This document shows positions 1-5,005 of a stretch of DNA of 5,005 nt, piece by piece (the first letter of the stretch is position 1; each line of letters begins with the position of its first letter). The stretch covers positions 1 to 5,005 of the forward strand of contig JACDGH010000209.1 in NCBI GenBank assembly GCA_013815395.1. The letters run 5' to 3'. The position numbers and the translations under genes were made by a program. The stretch comes from Parachlamydiaceae bacterium. GTDB lineage: Bacteria > Chlamydiota > Chlamydiia > Chlamydiales > Parachlamydiaceae. The notes below the pieces were generated by a model. The model did no database searches and was not told the origin of the DNA. It worked only from the letters and a program-made list of their open reading frames with translations.

Positions 1-3000
1 CAATTACTCTTTGCATGTCTTTATCTAAACTTTGTAATATCTGCGGCTGATCAGTTTCGGAAATGCCTTTATTCCTGCAGAGGGTTTTATATAGCATTTG
101 GGTATCGGGATTTTTAATGTCTTTGTAATAAAAGTCTTCATTAAAAAAATCGAATTTATTATTATCGAATGAATTTTTTTCGTTATTTAGTACTAATACA
201 TCTTGGCTATTTCTATCTAACAATGTATTTATAAAAGATAATCTATCAAATGCATGGGTATTAAAACCAGACCATTGGGGAATTATAGGCATTTCATGTT
301 TTTTATGTGTAATCTCTTGGCATAACAAAGAACAATCAATAAATGCTCGAAATTCTTCGGGGAGGAAATCACCACTTGTCTTTATTTTATAAAGATTTTC
401 TTTAGCTTTGGAATTACCAGGAAATTTTTTTAAAGCCTCGTCAATATTAACCTTATTAAATTTTGATTTGATAAAATTAGGTTGATCGAGAAATAAAAAA
501 CTTGCTTTGAAGGCCTCTGTTTTACCCGACTCATGTGGTAGATTTTCAAAGCCTTTTGGCCAATATTCAAGATTGTCCCACACAGCTTTTATTTCTCTTG
601 CCTCATCAATCCCCAGGTTTTCCCTTTTTTTATTTGTCTCCTCTAGGGCTTGCTCTTTCCATTTAATTTCTCTATTCTTGCTAAAAGCTTGAACATATGA
701 TAAGTATGCCTCGCGACCAGGATTTAGGTTTCCGGATGAATCTACCCGGAAGATCAAACTTCCACTTCCCTGGATTTCATATTTTACATAAATAAAATCG
801 CCCTCCTTTGTAAATTTAGGTTCAGGGTGGGCAAGATTTGCTCCTTTAAGTATACTAGCACTTGAAGCGATGAAATTTGTATACAAGACAGAATTGGATT
901 CCTCTAAAGAGTAATAACTGGCATAATTTAATCCTAATGGGGGTTGATTTTTAGGATTTTTGGTGTCTAGTTTTTTTAATTCCCCATTCTTAATATCAAT
1001 CTCAATTTTAAGAAAAGTACATGTATTATCAAAATTCTCTTTTAAAGTTCCATATTTTTTTTTTATATTTTCACATATTTCTGTTTGAAGTTTGCGGTCC
1101 GAAGCAATGCTAATTTTCATCACCTCACGCATGGGAGCACAATTCTCTGATTCTCTCCATCTGCCTATTTGTGTAGCAATATCGTTAGAAAGGACTGTTT
1201 TCCCTGTTAGCAAAGTCCCTTCAGAAAAAAGGCTTAAAGATAATCCGGGCTCATTTAAATGAGTCATTTCTTCAATATATTTTACCCAGAAAGGGTCTGA
1301 TGTTCTCAAACTTTTAAGAAGAGATTGATTTTCAGAAGTGTTTACCGCGGATTTTTCAGGTAAATCAATGATTATAAATTCTTTAGATAACTGCTTTGAA
1401 GCCTTTTCCAAAGCATAGCAAAATGAAAAATAGATACATACACGCTCTGCTTTGTGGTCCGAAAGAGTATTATCAATCAAAGCGCCAAATTTATCAGTTA
1501 AATTTTTTAACTCTTTTTGTATTGTACGTGGGCTGCTAAATAGAATTTTGTCCCAAGCATTGATATTTCTAATCTTTTGAAAAAATTGAGATGCGATCAC
1601 AATCTTTTCATTTTCATTGATGCTTTTATTGTTTACCAAGTTAGAAAATGCGAAAATGCATTTTTCAATTTGCGTAGAAAATTCCGGAGAATTTCTATCT
1701 GTGGGAATAGTATTTATTAAGGCAATTGCAGGTTCACAAGCTTGCCTCGATAATCGATTTGCTTTAAGCTGGCTGATAAGTGCCTCTGATTGACCTTCAT
1801 TTACATGCACTACTACTCCACGCTGACTGTAAAAAGATGCTGGTTTGGTCAAATTTATATCTTCTGCAAGTGCCTTGGAATAAAGTTGCTTCTCATATTT
1901 GAGAATTCCCTGCTCTAATTTTTTAAGTTTACTTTCATAGATTAAAATTTTATCCCTTGCCTCTTTAATTTTTTCAGGAGGTATGCTTTCTTTTAGTTTC
2001 TTGATACCCTCGCTGAATTTTTCTATCGATCGACGTATTGTGGATAATTCCAATTGTCTTTCTTCATAATTTTTAGCATCTACAGGTTCTTGTACTGCCT
2101 TTTGAAGTTCCGGATAATAGAGTGAAAGCATATATAATTTAAAATCTAATTTAAATATTTTATATTCATCTTTTGACATAGAGTGTGCCAAAAAGGCTAA
2201 CGTTGAACGGTATGTGCAAGTCCCGGATTTTTGGGGTGATAAAAATTGTTGTACCCGGTCTGCACTAGTTTCTTGATTTCCGCCTAGCATAGGCAATAAA
2301 TGCCCCACAAGAAGATCGATCGGTTGTTTGTCGCAGATCGAACCTGAAAGTGTAGCAAGCCCTTGCAGGCTTGCAATAAAAGAGCGCTTAAAGAATAGCT
2401 TTTCTGGAATGTCCTTAATGCCTATGCACCCTGCATATTTCGTCTTATATTTATCGGAAATGTTATCATGATATTGAATACCCTCGCCTTCATTGTAAAT
2501 TCTAAAAGTAAGTTTTCCATTTTTCTGTTGTTCAACTTCATACACAAGGCCATGAGTCATCCATCCGCCAATTAATACACATTTTTTTGGATTCTGCAAT
2601 GATCTTGACAATTGATCTTTAATTTTTTTACGGATGTCCGCAGGTTTGTCCTTGCTGTCTAAGTTGATGCGATGACTCAGAGTGTCTTGAAGGGCATTTT
2701 CTTCTGGTGAGTTAGCAAGTCCTTTATGCTTATAGTACTCCGCTGCTAGATCAACATATACCGTCCCCGTTTTTTCACCTTCGAGACCAGAATCTTTGAT
2801 GAAGCTATCTCCAAAAACCATACCAAAGTTGCGCAATTCAAGAGGATTTTGCCCTGTTAATGCTTCCCCAGCAATCTTGCTAGACTTGATATTTTCGATA
2901 ATTTCAATAATAGTTTCCACATGCGCTTCAGATGCAAAAGAAAGTGCTTTCATCATTGCTAAGTGAAAGGGGTCTGAATTTCCATTTATTAATTGCTCCA

Positions 3001-3661
3001 AAACTTCAGGGGTGTCTAGATAAGTTGATAAAAACGAGACAATTTCTTGTATTTGATCGTCTGGAAAAGGTTTGTTAAATAATTTTAGATTATCTATGAT
3101 TAGCAATTTGTTTCTAATTTGCCCTTCACGATATCCCGTATTCTCTTTAAAAAAATTTTGGATTTTGCCGCTGGTTTTTTGAGCTTTATTTGTAAATGCT
3201 TTTGAGCTGATAGGGGAAATAGTAATTGCCCAGAGTTTTTTAGTATCAATACCTTTTCCACTTCGCATTTCCTCGACATGGTCTTTTTGATCTAAAAGAA
3301 AATCTTTTAATTTATTAATAGTTTTAAGCACTTCATCGGGAGTTAAATTCGCATTAGATTTGCTTTGTTTTTTAAGAGCTTCTGTAGCTTTGTTTAATTC
3401 AGCTTCACTCGCTTTATCTATAAGCAAAAAAAGTTTGCTTGCTGTTTCTAAGTTTTTTTCATAATTTAAACTGTTTTTACTAAATATCGAGCTAATTCGA
3501 CCACGCAAACTACTTTTACTAATGAAAATCAGTTTATCTTCTCTTTTTGACAAGTAAACATCGGTTAATTTATCTTTTTCTTTTCCTGGTTTAACACTAA
3601 GACTATTGTAAAGTTCGTATGCTTTTACAATTGAACTCTCTCGATCCTTATTTACAGGCAT
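1..3661 (-). CDS. Giant protein with putative clan CE-like cysteine protease domain, 3' end beyond the window
   Basis: I read this frame codon by codon from the ATG at 3661-3659 to the left edge and found no stop, giving 1220 residues with the C-terminus missing. The start follows an AGAGG ribosome binding site with 5-base spacing (MPVNKDRESS). There is no signal peptide or clear membrane segment, so it is cytosolic or exported by a leaderless route such as type III secretion. Residues 1-340 look mostly helical. At 365-370 is GGWMTH, at 387-394 FRIYNEGEG-like sequence and at 475-482 SPQKSGTC, followed by YRSTLAFLAHSM. His370, Asn390, Gln477 and Cys482 fall in the order of clan CE peptidases (ULP1, YopJ, ChlaDub). 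Residues about 525-595 are a charged predicted coiled coil (IKKLKES, ESKLKKLEQ). The remaining 600 residues are unrecognised. The overall look recalls very large proteins of environmental chlamydiae, possibly the DUF3638-containing group, but that domain is not visible here. The coding frame is well supported; the enzymatic role is inferred. Confidence 0.9.
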   Translation of the reverse strand, partial: MPVNKDRESSIVKAYELYNSLSVKPGKEKDKLTDVYLSKREDKLIFISKSSLRGRISSIFSKNSLNYEKNLETASKLFLLIDKASEAELNKATEALKKQSKSNANLTPDEVLKTINKLKDFLLDQKDHVEEMRSGKGIDTKKLWAITISPISSKAFTNKAQKTSGKIQNFFKENTGYREGQIRNKLLIIDNLKLFNKPFPDDQIQEIVSFLSTYLDTPEVLEQLINGNSDPFHLAMMKALSFASEAHVETIIEIIENIKSSKIAGEALTGQNPLELRNFGMVFGDSFIKDSGLEGEKTGTVYVDLAAEYYKHKGLANSPEENALQDTLSHRINLDSKDKPADIRKKIKDQLSRSLQNPKKCVLIGGWMTHGLVYEVEQQKNGKLTFRIYNEGEGIQYHDNISDKYKTKYAGCIGIKDIPEKLFFKRSFIASLQGLATLSGSICDKQPIDLLVGHLLPMLGGNQETSADRVQQFLSPQKSGTCTYRSTLAFLAHSMSKDEYKIFKLDFKLYMLSLYYPELQKAVQEPVDAKNYEERQLELSTIRRSIEKFSEGIKKLKESIPPEKIKEARDKILIYESKLKKLEQGILKYEKQLYSKALAEDINLTKPASFYSQRGVVVHVNEGQSEALISQLKANRLSRQACEPAIALINTIPTDRNSPEFSTQIEKCIFAFSNLVNNKSINENEKIVIASQFFQKIRNINAWDKILFSSPRTIQKELKNLTDKFGALIDNTLSDHKAERVCIYFSFCYALEKASKQLSKEFIIIDLPEKSAVNTSENQSLLKSLRTSDPFWVKYIEEMTHLNEPGLSLSLFSEGTLLTGKTVLSNDIATQIGRWRESENCAPMREVMKISIASDRKLQTEICENIKKKYGTLKENFDNTCTFLKIEIDIKNGELKKLDTKNPKNQPPLGLNYASYYSLEESNSVLYTNFIASSASILKGANLAHPEPKFTKEGDFIYVKYEIQGSGSLIFRVDSSGNLNPGREAYLSYVQAFSKNREIKWKEQALEETNKKRENLGIDEAREIKAVWDNLEYWPKGFENLPHESGKTEAFKASFLFLDQPNFIKSKFNKVNIDEALKKFPGNSKAKENLYKIKTSGDFLPEEFRAFIDCSLLCQEITHKKHEMPIIPQWSGFNTHAFDRLSFINTLLDRNSQDVLVLNNEKNSFDNNKFDFFNEDFYYKDIKNPDTQMLYKTLCRNKGISETDQPQILQSLDKDMQRVI

Positions 3662-3666
3662 AAAAA

Positions 3667-3671
3667 CCTCT
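3667..3671 (-). promoter_or_regulatory. Ribosome binding site of the giant gene
   Basis: On the minus strand AGAGG is followed by five T bases and then the ATG at 3661. The match to the anti-Shine-Dalgarno sequence and the spacing fix this ATG as the start of the giant reading frame. Confidence 0.75.
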
Positions 3672-3711
3672 AAAATTAATCTGTATCATTAGTTTATGAA
3701 GCTGCTAATCT

Positions 3712-3741
3712 ATTATAATTAATAGTTGAATTGTAGTTCAA
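3712..3741 (-). promoter_or_regulatory. Predicted sigma70-type promoter of the giant gene
   Basis: On the minus strand a perfect TATAAT (3717-3712) lies 18 bases downstream of TTGAAC (3741-3736), which matches four of six -35 consensus bases. Transcription would start near 3705 and leave a leader of about 45 bases before the ATG. The surrounding DNA is AT-rich, so chance matches are common. The plus strand also shows TATAAT at 3714-3719 because the site is nearly symmetric. Confidence 0.5.
3726..3741. repeat. Small dyad TTGAA-N6-TTCAA over the -35 region
   Basis: TTGAA (3726-3730) and TTCAA (3737-3741) form a perfect 5-base dyad separated by six bases. It overlaps the predicted -35 element of the giant gene, a typical place for an operator. 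It is short and AT-rich, so it may be coincidental. Confidence 0.3.
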
Positions 3742-3754
3742 TCATTAATCATTA
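3741..3754. repeat. Tandem heptamer ATCATTA x2
   Basis: Two perfect consecutive copies of ATCATTA lie just upstream of the predicted -35 element. They could be an upstream binding site or simple AT-rich slippage; no function can be assigned. Confidence 0.4.
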
Positions 3755-3755
3755 T

Positions 3756-3861
3756 ATTGGTGGATGTCTGGACTGAAGAATTAAGTATTAAAAATAATTA
3801 AGTAAAAAAACACTATGAACAACTTTTGATTTTTTCTCTTTAGATTTGTGGAGGCCTGGAC
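3756..3861. repeat. Imperfect 18-bp direct repeat, copies at 3756-3773 and 3844-3861
   Basis: ATTGGTGGATGTCTGGAC and ATTTGTGGAGGCCTGGAC match at 15 of 18 positions with start points 88 bases apart. The second copy includes the left outer arm of the GC-rich palindromic element. The first copy may therefore be a decayed end of the same repeat family. Confidence 0.55.
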
Positions 3862-3926
3862 ACCCCGGCTACCTTGGTTTGGGCGGCATAGCCAAGGTAG
3901 CCGGCGTCCCGCCCCGCTTTCCACAA
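3846..3926. repeat. GC-rich palindromic element with long stem
   Basis: Perfect 13-base inner arms CCGGCTACCTTGG (3865-3877) and CCAAGGTAGCCGG (3892-3904) enclose a 14-base loop. Further outward GGAC (3858-3861) pairs with GTCC (3906-3909), and TTGTGGA (3846-3852) pairs with TCCACAA (3920-3926). Hand counting gives 46 G or C out of 64 bases for 3853-3916, about 72%, in AT-rich surroundings. The loop bases GGGCGG (3881-3886) are complementary to CCGCCC (3909-3914), so an alternative fold or pseudoknot is possible. Neither strand has a T-run after the stem, so it is not a standard intrinsic terminator. It could be a dispersed palindromic repeat or the core of a structured RNA. Confidence 0.8.
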
Positions 3927-3983
3927 GTCAACGAGCCTAGAAATTAGAAAACGCTTAAAAAGTCCTTTTTAGATTAAGTTAAA

Positions 3984-4212
3984 AAATTTGGCTCTTGGGA
4001 AGAATTGGGGGCGAGGTGAAATTAAAAGGTTTACACAGAAAATAGACTTGATGGGTGGTATTAATGGATTGGATAAGACGATGAACCTTTCGTAATGACT
4101 CTATACGGCCCATTTCGTCCCGCTTCTATGCGTTTTAGAGGCTAAGGGGTGAAAGGTACAAAAACTACCTCAAGAAATCCCGTCTCCAATTCTTGCCAAG
4201 AACCCTAAATTT
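3984..4212. mobile_element. MITE-like element or insertion sequence remnant
   Basis: The left end GGCTCTTGGGAAGAATTGG (3990-4008) and the reverse complement of the right end, GGTTCTTGGCAAGAATTGG (4186-4204), match at 17 of 19 positions. Both ends are bordered outside by AAATTT, with two extra bases on the right. The enclosed DNA is about 215 bases and has no intact transposase. Another inner pair, ACCTTTC (4084-4090) and GAAAGGT (4151-4157), adds to the fold. A minus-strand frame over roughly 4165-3965 is open for about 67 codons apart from one stop, which might be a decayed coding remnant, though I cannot identify it. Size, ends and possible 6-bp target duplication fit a non-autonomous element; because AAATTT is itself palindromic and common in AT-rich DNA, the duplication is weak evidence. 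Confidence 0.5.
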
Positions 4213-4275
4213 ACGCAAATCACGGGCACCGGGGCTGACAGGAAATATAAGGAAATAAATAATCGGGTCAGGTGC

Positions 4276-4298
4276 CTTGTGGGCATGTGCCCACCAAG
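4276..4298. repeat. Short stable hairpin downstream of the channel gene
   Basis: CTTG-TGGGC (4276-4284), loop ATGT, GCCCA-C-CAAG (4289-4298) forms a 9-pair stem with one bulged base. It lies 45 bases beyond the stop codon of the minus-strand channel gene and could stabilise or help end its mRNA. No T-run follows on the minus strand (it continues GCACCTGACCCG), so an intrinsic terminator is not supported. GGCACC (4225-4230) can also pair with GGTGCC (4271-4276), which would extend the structure. Confidence 0.5.
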
Positions 4299-4325
4299 TT
4301 TCGCTAGTCGCTCCACCTAGTACGT

Positions 4326-4341
4326 CATTTCAATTGAAATG
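4326..4341. repeat. Perfect 16-bp palindrome next to the channel stop codon
   Basis: CATTTCAATTGAAATG reads identically on both strands with no loop. It begins one base past the TGA (4345-4343) of the channel gene. It could be a protein-binding site or the mark of a mobile-element end; as an RNA hairpin it would be weak because it lacks a loop and is AT-rich. Confidence 0.65.
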
Positions 4342-4342
4342 C

Positions 4343-5005
4343 TCAGGGTTTGCTAGGGCTGACATTGAATTCCGACCCAGGGGTTTTGCCGTCTGAAACC
4401 ATGCCTTTGCTACCTGAATCTTGAATCTCTTTCTCTGTAACTTTACTATCTGTAATTTCTTGACCCTTATCGAAATTCCTCTCGTCATATCTGATCTCAT
4501 CTTGCAACATTTTTGCAATTAGAGCACTTGGAAGTGAATCAATAGAAGCTAATTTTACCTCATGTTTGGATAAGATGGCCGAGATTTTAAAAAGGACATC
4601 TTCTTTAATACGCATGAAGTTTGCTTTATCACAATATGGAATAAATATGTCGATGGTAACATCAATAGAAGAAGGACTCAATGCAGCCAGATACACTAGG
4701 ATCGTTTGATTGCGATCGACATCAGGATGATGCTGGATCATGTTTTTGATGTCGGTAATAACAGCCTTAAGTTTGGGCATATCTTCAGGGCGCAGGGGGA
4801 GTGTTTCTTTAATTTGCCGGTGGCTCATTCGCGATGGTGTGATCACTACAATTTTTGAAAAAATAGAATTGGGAATAAAAATCGGACGCTTATCGAGTGA
4901 TCTGATGCGCGTCATATACCAACCAATATCTTCAACAATCCCTTCAATATTTTTCTCAGGAAGATGTATCCAATCACCTACAGTAAAGGGTTGGTTGAAA
5001 TAGAT
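4343..5005 (-). CDS. MscS-family mechanosensitive ion channel, C-terminal part
   Basis: The frame is open from the right edge to a TGA at 4345-4343 and gives 220 residues; the membrane part and start lie beyond the window. An in-frame ATG at 4915 is internal, because the family-typical sequence continues upstream of it (NQPFTVGDWI, EKNIEGIVEDIGW). Fragment residues 1-65 are the MscS beta domain, with DKRPIFIPNSIFSK and the PSRMSHRxIKE segment characteristic of the YnaI/YbdG-like branch. Residues about 66-160 fit the alpha/beta cytoplasmic domain that forms the vestibule. Such channels sit in the inner membrane and release solutes when membrane tension rises on hypo-osmotic shock. The last 55 or so residues are hydrophilic, rich in Ser, Lys, Glu and Gly, and end in EFNVSPSKP, unlike the usual family end; this tail may be disordered or acquired from adjacent repeat DNA. 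Family assignment is firm; the exact paralogue is not. Confidence 0.93.
   Translation of the reverse strand: MYFNQPFTVGDWIHLPEKNIEGIVEDIGWYMTRIRSLDKRPIFIPNSIFSKIVVITPSRMSHRQIKETLPLRPEDMPKLKAVITDIKNMIQHHPDVDRNQTILVYLAALSPSSIDVTIDIFIPYCDKANFMRIKEDVLFKISAILSKHEVKLASIDSLPSALIAKMLQDEIRYDERNFDKGQEITDSKVTEKEIQDSGSKGMVSDGKTPGSEFNVSPSKP

Larger units (their letters stand above)
3662..4342. other. Long intergenic region without a supported gene, rich in inverted repeats
   Basis: About 680 bases lie between the start of the giant gene and the end of the channel gene. The first 180 bases are AT-rich promoter-like DNA; from about 3846 onward GC rises well above both flanks and inverted repeats cluster. 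Both strands are broken by frequent stops. The longest plus-strand candidates are only a few codons long (for example a 16-codon frame at 4095-4145 without a ribosome binding site). No tRNA, rRNA, tmRNA or RNase P RNA signature was recognised. The content is best read as repeat or mobile-element debris plus possible structured RNA, detailed in separate entries. Confidence 0.7.

Noticed and set aside
507..692. Plus-strand 61-codon frame
   Set aside because: It lies entirely antisense to the long minus-strand coding frame, has no convincing ribosome binding site and its translation shows no recognisable family.
1196..1219. Walker A-like GTLLTGKT at residues 815-822 of the giant protein
   Set aside because: It fits GxxxxGK[ST] literally, but no Walker B motif follows at a suitable distance and the surrounding sequence does not resemble a P-loop fold; probably chance.
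3846..3926. Intrinsic terminator
   Set aside because: The stem is strong but no T-rich run follows on either strand, and no gene end lies next to it in either direction.
4095..4145. Plus-strand 16-codon frame MTLYGPFRPASMRFRG
   Set aside because: No ribosome binding site, very short, and inside the MITE-like segment; more likely chance or decayed sequence than a small gene.
3662..4342. Known housekeeping RNA such as tmRNA, RNase P RNA or tRNA
   Set aside because: I looked for the conserved cores (for example the RNase P ACAGAA and GAGGAAAGTCC segments and tRNA TTCGA loops with CCA ends) and found only isolated partial matches such as ACACAGAAAA near 4032.
4330..4518. Minus-strand 62-codon frame
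   Set aside because: It overlaps the channel gene in another frame; the channel frame has clear family support upstream. Its C-terminal words are discussed only as possible mobile-element debris.
4740..5003. Plus-strand 87-codon frame
   Set aside because: It is antisense to the conserved beta domain of the MscS-family protein and is explained as a shadow frame.

Overview
The window is AT-rich. It holds the start regions or ends of two genes, both on the minus strand and both cut by the window edges, separated by an unusual noncoding stretch of about 680 bases. The best guess for the organism is an amoeba-associated (environmental) chlamydia of the Parachlamydiales type. This rests on the low GC, on a giant host-interaction-like protein carrying a GGWxxHGLxYEV...FRIYNEGEG...SGTC motif set that I associate with large proteins of that group, and on the general absence of operon packing. 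It is inference, not proof; other intracellular bacteria such as Legionella or Coxiella relatives are possible.

Positions 1-3661 (minus) are one uninterrupted reading frame of at least 1220 codons that starts at 3661 with a good ribosome binding site and runs off the left edge. Its N-terminal third carries a His...Asn...Gln...Cys arrangement like clan CE cysteine peptidases (ULP/YopJ/ChlaDub type). A predicted coiled coil and a long unrecognised region follow. A plausible sigma70-type promoter lies 50-80 bases upstream of the start.

Positions 3662-4342 contain no convincing gene but are rich in structure. They hold a GC-rich palindromic element (3846-3926, about 72% GC in its core) with pseudoknot potential and a partial direct repeat of its left end. 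Next comes a MITE-like segment (3984-4212) with ~19-bp imperfect terminal inverted repeats flanked by AAATTT on both sides. A small hairpin (4276-4298) and a perfect 16-bp palindrome (4326-4341) lie closer to the downstream gene. The GC content and repeat density differ from both flanking genes and suggest accumulated mobile-element debris or structured RNA.

Positions 4343-5005 (minus) are the C-terminal 220 residues of an MscS-family mechanosensitive channel of the YnaI/YbdG-like type, with an atypical hydrophilic tail that runs into the repeat-rich intergenic DNA. Nothing in the sequence links the two genes functionally; each seems to be its own transcription unit.
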